Origin: Burkholderia sp. MS389 | Lineage (GTDB): Bacteria > Pseudomonadota > Gammaproteobacteria > Burkholderiales > Burkholderiaceae | DNA: 64,000 nt | Direction of reading: 5' to 3' | Assembly: GCF_016899425.1 (NCBI RefSeq) | Contig: NZ_CP045995.1 | Coordinates: 1,488,001-1,552,000, forward strand | Part shown: piece by piece, positions 24,954-34,713 of the stretch | Numbering within the stretch: position 1 is the stretch's first letter | How the letters are laid out: each line of letters starts with the position of its first letter | Made by a program: the position numbers and the translations under genes | The notes under the pieces: model-generated | Database searches by the model: none | What the model was told of the DNA's origin: nothing | Seen by the model: only the letters and a program-made list of their open reading frames with translations

Positions 24954-25856
24954 ATGACCGACACGCTGCAGGAAGAGCATGCAGCCGCAGATCACGCGAT
25001 GCGCAACTGGACCTTCGAGAGGCAGGGTCCGGTCCGGATCGGTTCCGATGCGCACAAGCAGATGTTCTGTCGGATGCTGCTCGACACACACAATCCGTAC
25101 AAGCCGGCGGTAATCGACTGGCCGGCGCTCCAGCCGGCCGAACTCAGGCGGCTCACGTCGCTGCCGATCTGGGACATCGCGGTGCAAACGGAAGGCCGCG
25201 CGTCGATTCGCGTCGCGACCTACGCCGCGACGGTCGACGATCCGCTGTTGCGCCGCGCGCTCGAGATGGACGGCGGCGAGGAAGCCCGCCACAAGGTCGT
25301 ACTGTCGAAGCTCGTCGAGGCGTACGGTATCCGGCTCGCGCCCGAGCCGGCCTATCCGGCGCCCGCCGATCCCGAATGGTCGTGGATGATGACGGGCTTC
25401 AGCGAATGCATCGACAGCTTTTTCGCATTCGGCCTGTTCCGCTCCGCGCAGCGCTCCGGCTATTTCCCGCCCGAGCTCGTCGAGACCTTCGAGCCCGTGA
25501 TCCAGGAAGAAGGCCGCCATATCCTGTTCTTCGTGAACTGGTACGCATGGTACTGGCGCACGATGCCGTGGTGGCGCCGGCCGTGGTTCTTCGCACGCGT
25601 CGCGGCCGTGTGGGTGCAACTGATTCGTGACCGCATGAATATCGCGCGCGGCATCGATGCCGACGGCGCCGCGCGTGACGCGAATTTTCCGGCGACCGGC
25701 ACCGCCGATATCGGCGATGCGCTGAACCCGCGCGAACTGATCGAGCTGTGTCTCGTGGAGAACGACCGGCGGATGGCCGGTTACGACAAGCGTCTGCTGC
25801 GTCCGATGTTCGTGCCGCGGATGGCGCGGCTCGCGCTGCGGTTTCTGAAGAAGTGA
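24954..25856 (+). CDS. Ferritin-like superfamily (putative diiron) protein
   Basis: This 300-residue, mostly helical protein has repeated carboxylate/His motifs: TEGRAS (about residue 80), DGGEEARHKVV (about 105), SECIDSFFAF (about 145) and QEEGRHILFF (about 183). The pair of E-E-x-RH motifs is that of four-helix diiron carboxylate proteins. An aromatic-rich patch (WYAWYWRTMPWWRRPWF) follows, probably membrane-peripheral. Similar proteins act as hydroxylases, desaturases or oxidases; the substrate cannot be read from the sequence. ATG 24954 leads the open frame. Confidence 0.65.
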   Translation: MTDTLQEEHAAADHAMRNWTFERQGPVRIGSDAHKQMFCRMLLDTHNPYKPAVIDWPALQPAELRRLTSLPIWDIAVQTEGRASIRVATYAATVDDPLLRRALEMDGGEEARHKVVLSKLVEAYGIRLAPEPAYPAPADPEWSWMMTGFSECIDSFFAFGLFRSAQRSGYFPPELVETFEPVIQEEGRHILFFVNWYAWYWRTMPWWRRPWFFARVAAVWVQLIRDRMNIARGIDADGAARDANFPATGTADIGDALNPRELIELCLVENDRRMAGYDKRLLRPMFVPRMARLALRFLKK

Positions 25857-25860
25857 AGTC

Positions 25861-25893
25861 GGGCGCTTGCCGCGGATCATGCGGCAAGCGCCC
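25861..25893 (+). terminator. Strong hairpin after the ferritin-like gene
   Basis: GGGCGCTTGCCGC and GCGGCAAGCGCCC form a perfect 13-bp stem around a 7-base loop, four bases after the stop codon. There is no T-run, so it is a terminator-like hairpin of the Rho-assisted or stabilising type. Confidence 0.5.
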
Positions 25894-26816
25894 GGATCGG
25901 CCCCCGCCCGTGGTTCGAGTGTGGCGCGCCCGATACATTCGCTTCCTCCCCTCTTTTTCCTCGACACATCGAGCGCCAGCGGCACGGCAGACACATTGCC
26001 GCACGCCGGATCTGACATTTCAGACACCGCCGCTCCCGCCAACGCTCGATCTTCGACGGCCTGTCGACGCCGCGCGGAACACCCGCCGCGTGCACGCCCG
26101 CTCGACTTCCGGCACGCGCGCCGATTCCGCCTTAACACCGACGCCAACGCGATCGTCAATAGGACAAAACCGATAAATTGACGCGAATTGTTTCGTCTGC
26201 GTGTCTGTAGCACTTTTTTACAACTTCCACGGCCCGGGCAGCCCGCAACGCCCGTCCCTCGGGCTCCGGCGCCGCGCGAAATGCGCAGATCAGCACAAAC
26301 CAATGCACCCGACATCAGACAAATTCAATTACCAGATAACCAGTAAATACAAACACAAATTCAACACAAACCAAAATATTAATAAGTTAATAAAATATCA
26401 ATAACATTATCCACGACCCCACCCTCAAACATTACAAACATGAAAGTATTCGATGGCGCGCAAACGTTTGCGCTCCGTTTCGTCTTACTTTTAGGTGGAT
26501 CGATCGTGTTTCCTATCGCACACAACCATCATAAGCCATTGATTTATATGGATAATTTTCGCCAAGCCAACAGTAAAACGAACCCTGCCCGACCCATCCT
26601 CATATCTTTGACATTCGTTTCTCCGCAGCACGTCAAAACGTGATGCATTAACCATTCTTTAACTTTAAAAACACTTCATTTATCACTTTTTGTCAATCTA
26701 CAAAATCCACCTCCAATAAAATCCGCCCATCAATTTTGAGATTCGCGCGAGCGCACGGAGCAATCCTCTAACAAAAGAGACCGGTGTGTGGCGTGCACAT
26801 TTGGAGGTAGCAGGAC
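25894..26816. promoter_or_regulatory. Long AT-rich upstream region of the adhesin gene
   Basis: Over 900 bp without a supported gene. From about 26300 the composition becomes much richer in A and T than the rest of the window, typical of promoters bound by H-NS/MvaT-like silencers. Short open frames here lack ribosome-binding sites and coding character. A perfect 16-bp palindrome lies at 26458-26473. Confidence 0.55.
26458..26473. promoter_or_regulatory. LacI/PurR-type palindromic operator upstream of the adhesin
   Basis: GCGCAAACGTTTGCGC is a perfect 16-bp palindrome with the central CG and AAACGTTT core of LacI-family operators and closely matches the E. coli PurR box. It lies about 345 bp before the adhesin start, in AT-rich surroundings where such a GC-ended palindrome stands out. 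Confidence 0.5.
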
Positions 26817-29800
26817 ATGAACCGCACATACCGCTCGATCTGGAACGAAGCGCTCGGCGCCTGGGTTGCAGCATCGGAAATCGATTCGGCACGGGGCAAG
26901 CCGAACAAGTCGGCCGTCGTGGTGGCAGCAGTCGCGGCTCTGGCGATCAGCCTGCCCGGATTGGCCGAAGCCAATACGCTCAGCACCCAGCAAACCTGCT
27001 TCACCGGAAGCAACAGTGCGGTCGGCCGCGTCAACCCGGGCGGTACGCAAAACCAGGCCGGCGACGGCTCCGGAACGTATTCGGTCGTCGCCGGGTGTAA
27101 CGCCAACGGCAACGGTTGGACCGGTGTCACGGTGTACGGCTCGTTCGCGCAGGCGACCGGCAACGGCGCCGTCGCCACCGGCATGCAATCGTCGGCCGGC
27201 CTCTGGGGCGTCGCGGCCGGCCTCGAAACCACCGCCAGCGGCGCTGGCGCGACCGCACTCGGCTTCGGCTCGACGGCGAACGCACTGAACTCCGTCGCGA
27301 TCGGCGGCGCGGGCGGCAACGGAACGACGCCGCTGTCGCAGGCAAACTCGACCATCGCATCGGGCGCGGGCGCAGTCGCCATCGGCAGCAACGCAACGAA
27401 GGGCTCGCAGTCCGCCGCGTCGGACGGCATCGCGATCGGCGGGCAGTCGTCCGTCGCATCGGCCGCCACGTCGGGCATTGCAGTCGGCCGCGGCGCAACC
27501 GTCAACGGTGCGTACGGCATCGCCCAAGGCGACGGCGCGGTTGCGGGTGTCGCGGGGAACACCTCGATAACGAATAACGTCGCAGTCGGGGCTGCAGCAT
27601 CTTCGACAGGCGCCAATGCAATTGCACTGGGTGGCAGCGCCAAGGCATCCGGGGCCAACAGCATGGCAACCGGCTTCAACGCAAGCGCCACCGGAGCCAC
27701 AAGTTACGCGGGCGGCTTCGGTGCGGTTGCGTCGAACACGGATGCAACGGCTATCGGCAATCAAGCCACTGCCAGTGGTGCGCAAGACACCGCCATCGGT
27801 GTGACGGCCATTGCGACGGGGGGGAACGGGGTCGCGCTCGGCAACAAGGCGGCCGCAACGGCCGGTAATGCAACCGCCGTTGGCGCGTCAGCCAGCGCGT
27901 CGGCCGGACAAGCATCGGCATTTGGCCTCGGCGCCAATGCAAGCGGCACGAACGCAACGGCGCTGGGTATCGGAACTGTCGCGTCGAATTTCGCTACGCT
28001 GGCTGCCGGCAATCAGTCGACCGCCGCGGGTTCCGCCGCTGTGGCACTGGGAAGTACTTCAACAGCGGGGGCGAATTCGTCGGTTGCAATCGGCGACACC
28101 TCGAGCGTTTCGTCGACGGCCGGTTTGGGTTCAACGGCGATTGGTTACCGTTCGACTGTCAAGTCCGGGGTCGGCGCCGTTGCGATCGGCAGTCAACAGA
28201 CCGCGAGCGGTAACGGCGCGGTGGCGATCGGCGATCCGAACATTGCGAACGGCACGGGCGCCGTGACGCTGGGTGCAAACAACATCGCCGCAGGCAATGC
28301 GGCGGGAACGACAGCCGCGAACGGTGCCGTGGCAATCGGCAACAGCAACAGTGCGATCGGCCAGGGCTCGGTTGCACTGGGCAATAGCAGTACGACCACG
28401 GCGGCCGGCGGCATCGCGATCGGCGATACCGCAGTATCCGGCGCGACGAATGCACTGGCATTCGGGGCTGGCGCCAATGCGAACGTGACGGGCTCGGTTG
28501 CGCTCGGCTCAGGTGCGACCACGACCGCCGCCGCCGGTACAGCGACGGGCGGCACCGGTGCCGTCAGCAGCACGACGATCGGAAGTCAGACATTCGGGAC
28601 CTATGCCGGCGCGAATTCGGCCGCTGGTGTTGTGAGTGTGGGCGCCGCCGGTTCCGAGCGCCGCATCCAAAATGTGGCGGCCGGCTTGATCAGTGCAAGC
28701 AGCACGGACGCAATCAACGGCAGCCAGCTTTACGCGGTGGCCAGCACCACGACGTCGAGCATCGTCAGCTTGTCGACTTCCACGTCGACGGGCCTGTCGT
28801 CGGCTAACAGCTCGATCACTTCGCTGTCGACGTCGACCTCGACCGGCATCAACTCGCTGTCCACCGGCCTCAGCTCGGCAAACAGTTCGGTCACGTCGCT
28901 GTCGTCTTCCACGTCGACAGGGCTCTCGTCGGCTAACAGCTCGATCACTTCGCTGTCGACGTCGACTTCGACTGGCATCAACTCGCTCTCCACCGGCCTC
29001 AGCTCGGCAAACAGTTCGGTTACGTCGCTTTCGTCGTCCACGTCGACGGGTCTGTCGTCGGCAAATAGCTCCATCGCTTCGCTGTCGACGTCGACTTCGA
29101 CTGGTATCAACTCGCTGTCCACCGGCCTCAGCTCGGCAAACAGTTCAGTCACGTCGCTTTCGTCGTCCACGTCGACGGGGCTCTCGTCGGCGAATAGCTC
29201 TATCACTTCGCTGTCGACGTCGACCTCGACTGGCATCAACTCGCTGTCCACTGGCCTCAGCTCGGCTAACAGCTCGGTCACGTCGCTGTCGTCCTCCACG
29301 TCGACGGGGCTCTCGTCGGCAAATAGCTCCATCGCTTCGCTGTCGACGTCGACTTCGACTGGTATCAACTCGCTGTCCACCGGCCTCAGCTCGGCAAACA
29401 GTTCAGTCACGTCGCTTTCGTCGTCCACGTCGACGGGGCTCTCGTCGGCGAATAGTTCGATCGCTTCGCTGTCGACGTCGACCTCGACTGGCATCAACTC
29501 GCTGTCCACCGGCCTCAGCTCGGCAAACAGTTCAGTCACGTCGCTTTCGTCGTCCACGTCGACGGGGCTCTCGTCGGCGAATAGCTCTATCACTTCGCTG
29601 TCGACGTCGACCTCGACTGGCATCAACTCGCTCTCCACCGGCCTCAGCTCGGCAAACAGTTCGGTCACGTCGCTGTCGTCCTCCACGTCGACGGGGCTCT
29701 CGTCGGCGAATAGCTCGATCACTTCGCTGTCGACGTCGACTTCGACTGGTATCAACTCGCTGTCCACGGGCCTCAGCTCGGCTAACAGCTCGGTCGCGTC

Positions 29801-32800
29801 GCTTTCGTCGTCCACGTCGACGGGGCTCTCGTCGGCTAACAGCTCGATCACTTCGCTGTCGACCTCAACCTCGACCGGCATCAACTCGCTCTCCACTGGC
29901 CTCAGCTCGGTCTCGACGAAGACAGACAACCTGGGTAACAGCACCGCGTCCGCACTTGGCGGTGGTTCGACGTACGACCCGACGACGGGCACGGTCTCGG
30001 CTCCGGCGTACACCACGTACAACGCGAACGGCACGACGTCGACGGCCAACAGCGTGGGCTCGGCGATCAACAACATCAACAGCCAGGGCATCAAGTACTT
30101 CCACGCGAACTCGACCGGCGCCGACAGCACCGCGACGGGCACCGACGCCGTCGCCATCGGCACCGGTGCTGTCGCGGGCACGAACAACTCCGTCGCGCTC
30201 GGCGCGAACTCGGTGACTGCCCCGGCCAGCCCGACGAGCAGCGCGACCGTCAACGGCGTAACGTTCGGCGGATTCGCTGGCGCCACGCCGGTCGGCACCG
30301 TCAGCGTCGGCGACTTCAACAAAGAACGGCAGATCACCAACGTCGCCGCCGGCCAAGTAACCGAGACCAGTACGGACGCGATCAACGGCAGCCAGCTTTA
30401 TTCCGTCGCCCAACAAGTCGGTACCGCGACCAGCGCCATTTCGTCGCTGTCGACGTCGACTTCGACGGGTCTGTCGTCGGCCAATAGCTCGATCACCTCG
30501 CTGTCCACTTCGACTTCGACCGGCCTGTCGTCGGCTAATAGCTCGATCACCTCGCTGTCCACGTCGACCTCGACCGGCCTGTCGTCGGCCAATAGCTCGA
30601 TCACGTCGCTCTCGACTTCGACCTCGACCGGCCTGTCGTCGGCCAATAGCTCGATCACGTCGCTCTCGACTTCGACCTCGACGGGCCTCTCGTCGGCGAA
30701 TAGCTCGATTACGTCGCTCTCGACTTCGACTTCGACCGGCCTCTCGTCGGCTAACAGCTCCATCACATCGCTCTCGACTTCGACTTCGACGGGTCTGTCG
30801 TCCGCCAACAGCTCGATCACCTCACTGTCGACTTCGACCTCGACGGGTATCAATTCGCTGTCGACCGGCCTCAGCTCGACCAACAGCTCGGTGACGTCGC
30901 TGTCGACTTCCACGTCCACCGGCTTGTCGTCGGCTAACAGCTCGATCACCTCTTTGTCCACGTCGACCTCGACCGGCATCAACTCGTTGTCGACCGGCCT
31001 CAGCTCGACCAACAGCTCGGTAACGTCGCTGTCGACTTCCACGTCCACCGGCTTGTCGTCGGCGAATAGCTCGATCACGTCGCTGTCCACTTCGACTTCG
31101 ACCGGCATCAACTCGTTGTCGACCGGCCTCAGCTCGACCAATAGCTCGGTGACGTCGCTGTCGACCTCCACGTCGACCGGCCTGTCGTCGGCTAACAGCT
31201 CGATCACCTCTCTGTCCACGTCGACCTCGACCGGCATCAACTCGCTTTCGACGGGCCTTAGCTCGACCGATAGCTCGGTGACGTCGCTGTCGACTTCCAC
31301 GTCCACCGGCTTGTCGTCGGCGAATAGCTCCATCACGTCGCTCTCGACCTCGACCTCGACGGGTATCAATTCGCTGTCGACGGGCCTCAGCTCGACCGAT
31401 AGCTCGGTGACGTCGTTGTCGACCTCCACGTCGACCGGCCTGTCGTCGGCGAATAGCTCCATCACGTCGCTGTCGACTTCGACCTCGACCGGCCTGTCGT
31501 CGGCCAACAGCTCCATCACGTCGCTGTCCACATCGACCTCGACCGGCATCAATTCGCTGTCGACGGGCCTCAGCTCGACCGATAGCTCGGTGACGTCGCT
31601 GTCGACTTCCACGTCCACCGGCTTGTCGTCGGCGAATAGCTCGATCACGTCGCTGTCCACTTCGACTTCGACAGGTCTGTCGTCCGCGAACAGCTCCATC
31701 ACGTCGCTCTCGACCTCGACCTCGACAGGTCTCTCGTCGGCGAATAGCTCGATCACGTCGCTCTCCACTTCGACTTCGACCGGCCTCTCGTCAGCTAACA
31801 GCTCTATCACGTCGCTCTCGACTTCGACCTCGACTGGCCTGTCGTCGGCCAACAGCTCGATCACGTCGCTGTCGACGTCGACTTCGACCGGCCTGTCGTC
31901 GGCCAACAGCTCGATCACCTCGCTGTCGACCTCGACCTCGACCGGCATCAACTCGCTGTCCACCGGCCTGAGCTCGACCAACAGCTCGGTGACGTCGCTG
32001 TCGACCTCCACGTCGACCGGCCTGTCGTCGGCGAATAGCTCGATCAGCTCCCTGTCGACTTCGACCTCGACCGGCCTCTCCTCGGCGACCAGCTCGATCA
32101 CGTCCCTGTCGACCTCGACTTCGACCGGCATCAGCTCGCTGTCCACCGGCCTGAGCAGCACGGACAGCACGATCCTGTCGCTGTCCACGTCGACCTCGAC
32201 CGGCATCGGCTCGCTGTCCACCGGCTTGAGCAGCACGAACAGCTCGGTGGCGTCGCTGTCCACGTCCACCTCGACCGCGATCAACGCCGCGAAGACGCAC
32301 TACTACAGCGTCAACGACAACGGCGTGCAGCAAGCCAACTACGACAACACGGGCGCCACCGGCACCAACGCCCTCGCCGCCGGCGTGAACGCCAGCGCGG
32401 CGGGCGCCAGCAGCGTCGCGGTCGGCGACGGTTCGAACGCGCAGACGGCGGGTGCGGTCGCGATCGGCCAGAGCGCATCGGCAACGGGCGGCAAGGCGGT
32501 ATCGATCGGCTCCGGCAACACGGCGTCCGGCGACGGCGCGGTCGCGATCGGCGATCCGAACGTGGCGACGGGCACCGGCGCGGTGGCGATGGGCGCCAAC
32601 AACACGGCAACCGGCGACGGCGCGGTGTCCCTCGGCAACCAGAACACGGCAACCGGCGCCAGCGCGCTCGCCCTCGGCAGCGCGAACCAGGCCACCGCGG
32701 ACAACACGATCGCGCTGGGCAGCCAGGCCACGGCCAGCGCCACCGGCGCCCAGGCCTACGGCTCGGCCGCCAAGGCCACGGCCGCCGACGCCCTCGCCTT

Positions 32801-33920
32801 CGGCACGAACGCGCAAGCGAACGTCGCGAACTCGATCGCACTCGGCGCGAACTCGGTCACGGCCGCGGCGGTCGGCACCTCGAGCGCCACGATCGGCGGC
32901 GTCACCTACCCGTTCGCGGGCGGCTCGCCGGTCGGCGTGGTGAGCGTCGGCGCACCGGGTCAGGAACGCCAGATCACGAACGTCGCCGCGGGCCGGATCT
33001 CGGCCACGAGCACGGACGCGATCAACGGCAGCCAGCTGAACGCGACGAACAACGCGCTCAACACGCTGTCGACGTCCACCGCGTCGAACGTCGCGTCGCT
33101 GTCCACCGGCATCAATTCGCTGTCGACCGGCCTGAGCACGACGAACAGCAACGTAGCGTCGCTGTCCACGTCCACGTCGACCGCGATCAACTCGCTGTCG
33201 ACGGGGCTCAGTTCCACGAACAGCAACCTGACGTCGCTGTCCACGTCCACGTCGACCGGCATCGGTTCGCTGTCCACCGGCCTGAGTTCGACCAACAGCA
33301 CGGTGGCCTCGCTGTCGACCGGCGTGACGAACCTCGGCGATCAAGTGAGCCAGCTGTCGACGACGATCAACAACAACACGGCGCGTACGGCGAACAACAA
33401 CGGCGTCGCCGCCGACCTGAACGGCAAGGGCAACGACCTTCCGGTCGTCACGGCCGGTTCGAACTCCGTGGCGATCGGCGCGGCGTCGAACGACGGCGGT
33501 CGCTCGAACGTGGTGTCGGTCGGCAACGACCAGCAGCAGCGCCAGATCACGAACGTCGCGCCCGGTACGCAGGGCACCGACGCGGTGAACGTGAACCAGT
33601 TGACGCAAGTGCAGACGACGCTGTCGACGGCACTGTCGGGCCAGCAGGCGCAGATCAACTCGCTGGGTTCGCAACTGCAGCAGACCGACCAGATGGCGAA
33701 GCAGGGTATCGCGGCCGTCGGCGCGATGGCGTCGATCCCGCAGCTCGATCGCGACGCCAACTTCGGGATGGGCGTGGGCACGTCGACCTTCCTCGGCCAG
33801 AAGGCGATGGCGGTCAGCATGCAGGCGCGTATCACGGAGAACCTGAAGGCGTCGGTCAACGGCGGTTTCAGCGGCGGTCAGAAGGTGATCGGCGCCGGCA
33901 TGCTGTATCAGTGGAAGTAA
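26817..33920 (+). CDS. Trimeric autotransporter adhesin (YadA-like) with SLST repeat stalks
   Basis: A 2367-residue surface adhesin (type Vc secretion). Residues 1-52 form an extended signal peptide (MNRTYRSIWNEALGAWVAAS, then a hydrophobic core ending LAEA). A first YadA-like head follows (about 60-610, repeats of the AIGxxAxAxG type), then a neck (ERRIQNVAAGLISASSTDAI). Stalk 1 is built of SLSTSTSTGLSSANSSIT-like repeats (about 648-1031). A second small head and neck (about 1033-1205), stalk 2 (about 1208-1823), a third head and neck (to about 2076), stalk 3 and the YadA membrane anchor (about 2260-2367, ending GAGMLYQWK) complete it. GGAGG lies 9 bases before ATG 26817. Ser and Thr dominate the stalks. 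Adhesion to host or self is the expected role. Confidence 0.92.
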   Translation: MNRTYRSIWNEALGAWVAASEIDSARGKPNKSAVVVAAVAALAISLPGLAEANTLSTQQTCFTGSNSAVGRVNPGGTQNQAGDGSGTYSVVAGCNANGNGWTGVTVYGSFAQATGNGAVATGMQSSAGLWGVAAGLETTASGAGATALGFGSTANALNSVAIGGAGGNGTTPLSQANSTIASGAGAVAIGSNATKGSQSAASDGIAIGGQSSVASAATSGIAVGRGATVNGAYGIAQGDGAVAGVAGNTSITNNVAVGAAASSTGANAIALGGSAKASGANSMATGFNASATGATSYAGGFGAVASNTDATAIGNQATASGAQDTAIGVTAIATGGNGVALGNKAAATAGNATAVGASASASAGQASAFGLGANASGTNATALGIGTVASNFATLAAGNQSTAAGSAAVALGSTSTAGANSSVAIGDTSSVSSTAGLGSTAIGYRSTVKSGVGAVAIGSQQTASGNGAVAIGDPNIANGTGAVTLGANNIAAGNAAGTTAANGAVAIGNSNSAIGQGSVALGNSSTTTAAGGIAIGDTAVSGATNALAFGAGANANVTGSVALGSGATTTAAAGTATGGTGAVSSTTIGSQTFGTYAGANSAAGVVSVGAAGSERRIQNVAAGLISASSTDAINGSQLYAVASTTTSSIVSLSTSTSTGLSSANSSITSLSTSTSTGINSLSTGLSSANSSVTSLSSSTSTGLSSANSSITSLSTSTSTGINSLSTGLSSANSSVTSLSSSTSTGLSSANSSIASLSTSTSTGINSLSTGLSSANSSVTSLSSSTSTGLSSANSSITSLSTSTSTGINSLSTGLSSANSSVTSLSSSTSTGLSSANSSIASLSTSTSTGINSLSTGLSSANSSVTSLSSSTSTGLSSANSSIASLSTSTSTGINSLSTGLSSANSSVTSLSSSTSTGLSSANSSITSLSTSTSTGINSLSTGLSSANSSVTSLSSSTSTGLSSANSSITSLSTSTSTGINSLSTGLSSANSSVASLSSSTSTGLSSANSSITSLSTSTSTGINSLSTGLSSVSTKTDNLGNSTASALGGGSTYDPTTGTVSAPAYTTYNANGTTSTANSVGSAINNINSQGIKYFHANSTGADSTATGTDAVAIGTGAVAGTNNSVALGANSVTAPASPTSSATVNGVTFGGFAGATPVGTVSVGDFNKERQITNVAAGQVTETSTDAINGSQLYSVAQQVGTATSAISSLSTSTSTGLSSANSSITSLSTSTSTGLSSANSSITSLSTSTSTGLSSANSSITSLSTSTSTGLSSANSSITSLSTSTSTGLSSANSSITSLSTSTSTGLSSANSSITSLSTSTSTGLSSANSSITSLSTSTSTGINSLSTGLSSTNSSVTSLSTSTSTGLSSANSSITSLSTSTSTGINSLSTGLSSTNSSVTSLSTSTSTGLSSANSSITSLSTSTSTGINSLSTGLSSTNSSVTSLSTSTSTGLSSANSSITSLSTSTSTGINSLSTGLSSTDSSVTSLSTSTSTGLSSANSSITSLSTSTSTGINSLSTGLSSTDSSVTSLSTSTSTGLSSANSSITSLSTSTSTGLSSANSSITSLSTSTSTGINSLSTGLSSTDSSVTSLSTSTSTGLSSANSSITSLSTSTSTGLSSANSSITSLSTSTSTGLSSANSSITSLSTSTSTGLSSANSSITSLSTSTSTGLSSANSSITSLSTSTSTGLSSANSSITSLSTSTSTGINSLSTGLSSTNSSVTSLSTSTSTGLSSANSSISSLSTSTSTGLSSATSSITSLSTSTSTGISSLSTGLSSTDSTILSLSTSTSTGIGSLSTGLSSTNSSVASLSTSTSTAINAAKTHYYSVNDNGVQQANYDNTGATGTNALAAGVNASAAGASSVAVGDGSNAQTAGAVAIGQSASATGGKAVSIGSGNTASGDGAVAIGDPNVATGTGAVAMGANNTATGDGAVSLGNQNTATGASALALGSANQATADNTIALGSQATASATGAQAYGSAAKATAADALAFGTNAQANVANSIALGANSVTAAAVGTSSATIGGVTYPFAGGSPVGVVSVGAPGQERQITNVAAGRISATSTDAINGSQLNATNNALNTLSTSTASNVASLSTGINSLSTGLSTTNSNVASLSTSTSTAINSLSTGLSSTNSNLTSLSTSTSTGIGSLSTGLSSTNSTVASLSTGVTNLGDQVSQLSTTINNNTARTANNNGVAADLNGKGNDLPVVTAGSNSVAIGAASNDGGRSNVVSVGNDQQQRQITNVAPGTQGTDAVNVNQLTQVQTTLSTALSGQQAQINSLGSQLQQTDQMAKQGIAAVGAMASIPQLDRDANFGMGVGTSTFLGQKAMAVSMQARITENLKASVNGGFSGGQKVIGAGMLYQWK
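28760..29915 (+). repeat. SLST repeat block 1 of the adhesin
   Basis: Alternating 18-residue (SLSTSTSTGLSSANSSIT) and 25-residue (SLSTSTSTGINSLSTGLSS then ANSSVT) units, i.e. a composite period of about 129 bp, repeated roughly nine times with strong DNA identity. Some units are nearly identical, suggesting recent duplication. Confidence 0.85.
30436..32284 (+). repeat. SLST repeat block 2 of the adhesin
   Basis: A longer array in which 54-bp units (18 residues) occur in runs, mixed with 75-bp units where ANSS becomes TNSS or TDSS. Towards the 3' end the repeats diverge (ILSLSTSTSTGIGSLSTGLS), as expected if expansion happens in the middle of the array. Confidence 0.85.
33061..33330 (+). repeat. 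SLST repeat block 3 of the adhesin
   Basis: A short, more degenerate set of the same stalk repeats (STGINSLSTGLSTTNSNVAS type) just before the membrane-anchor region. Confidence 0.7.
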
Positions 33921-33934
33921 CGCGTCGCGCCGCC

Positions 33935-33962
33935 CGGGCGTCCGGCTCGCCAGCCGGACGCC
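33935..33962 (+). terminator. Strong hairpin after the adhesin gene
   Basis: GGGCGTCCGGCT and AGCCGGACGCCC form a perfect 12-bp stem with a CGCC loop, 15 bases after the adhesin stop. It lacks a T-run and may attenuate rather than stop transcription into the OmpA gene 80 bp downstream. Confidence 0.5.
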
Positions 33963-34041
33963 CGCGGCGCCGACGGCAGGACGAGCCCCGCTGCGCGCCG
34001 CGCGGCGGGCCTCGGTCAACCCAAGCTTTAAGGACGTCACC

Positions 34042-34713
34042 GTGAACAAACTCGCTTTTGCGCTCGCGCTTTCCGCAACGGTCCTCGCCGCGTGCTCGAC
34101 CGCATCCGGCCCGACCTTCAGCGCCTCCGAACTGCAGCCGCGCGACGGCGTGCGCACCTTCCAGGTGGACTGCCACGGCCTGCTGTCGGGCCCGCAGACC
34201 TGCATGAAGGCTGCTCGCAAGATCTGCGGCGACGAGCCCGTGCGCGCCGTCGACTCGGCCCGCGCGCTGCGCGACAACGCCGATCCGGCCACGCTGGTGT
34301 TCCAGTGCGGCGCCGCGCCGGTCGAGGCGGCCTCGGCCGCCACACCCGCACCAGCCGCCGCCGCCGTCATCGAACGCGTGAACCTGTCGGGCGACGCGCT
34401 GTTCGCGACCGATCGCGCGACGCTCGCGCCGACCGCGCGCGAATCGCTGGACCGGCTGCTGAGCGAGCGCGCCGACCGCACGTACTCGCTGGTGACGGTC
34501 ACTGGCTTCACCGACTCGGTGGGCAGCGACGACTACAACCTCGCGCTGTCGAAGCACCGCGCCGAATCGGTCGCTGCCTATCTGAAGGCGCATGGACTGA
34601 AGACCGATTCGATGACGGTCTCGGGCCGCGGCAAGGCCGATCCGGTCGCCTCGAACGCGACGCCGGAAGGCCGCGCCAGCAACCGTCGCGTCGAAATCCG
34701 GCTGCAGCACTGA
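34042..34713 (+). CDS. OmpA-family peptidoglycan-binding lipoprotein
   Basis: This 223-residue protein has a lipoprotein signal (MNKLAFALALSATVLAAC, lipobox LAAC, Cys18) and a variable region with three or four further Cys (VDCHGLLSGPQTCMKAARKICG). An Ala/Pro linker leads to an OmpA C-terminal domain (about 115-223): LSGDALFATDRATLAPTARES, TGFTDSVGSDDYNLALSKHRA and ASNRRVEIRL, containing the Asp and Arg that bind diaminopimelate. TAA genes in Burkholderia often carry an OmpA-like gene next door, and a periplasmic role in anchoring or assembling the adhesin is plausible. Same strand, 121 bp downstream. Confidence 0.85.
   Translation: MNKLAFALALSATVLAACSTASGPTFSASELQPRDGVRTFQVDCHGLLSGPQTCMKAARKICGDEPVRAVDSARALRDNADPATLVFQCGAAPVEAASAATPAPAAAAVIERVNLSGDALFATDRATLAPTARESLDRLLSERADRTYSLVTVTGFTDSVGSDDYNLALSKHRAESVAAYLKAHGLKTDSMTVSGRGKADPVASNATPEGRASNRRVEIRLQH

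Noticed and set aside
24222..26315. 697-codon minus-strand frame
   Set aside because: Arg/His-rich shadow of the FMN reductase and ferritin-like genes, without a ribosome-binding site or domain.
26201..26643. Two 67-codon plus-strand frames in the AT-rich adhesin leader
   Set aside because: No ribosome-binding sites, and composition typical of non-coding AT-rich DNA rather than of genes here.
28760..32284. Regular direct repeats that could suggest a CRISPR array
   Set aside because: Units are 54-129 bp, contiguous without spacers, multiples of three and in frame with the adhesin; there are no cas genes.
28730..34511. Very long minus-strand open frames (551, 628 and 906 codons) antisense to the adhesin
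   Set aside because: They exist because the Ser/Thr codon repeats give stop-free complements; the translation is a monotonous acidic repeat with no start signal, and the plus strand has a full adhesin architecture.
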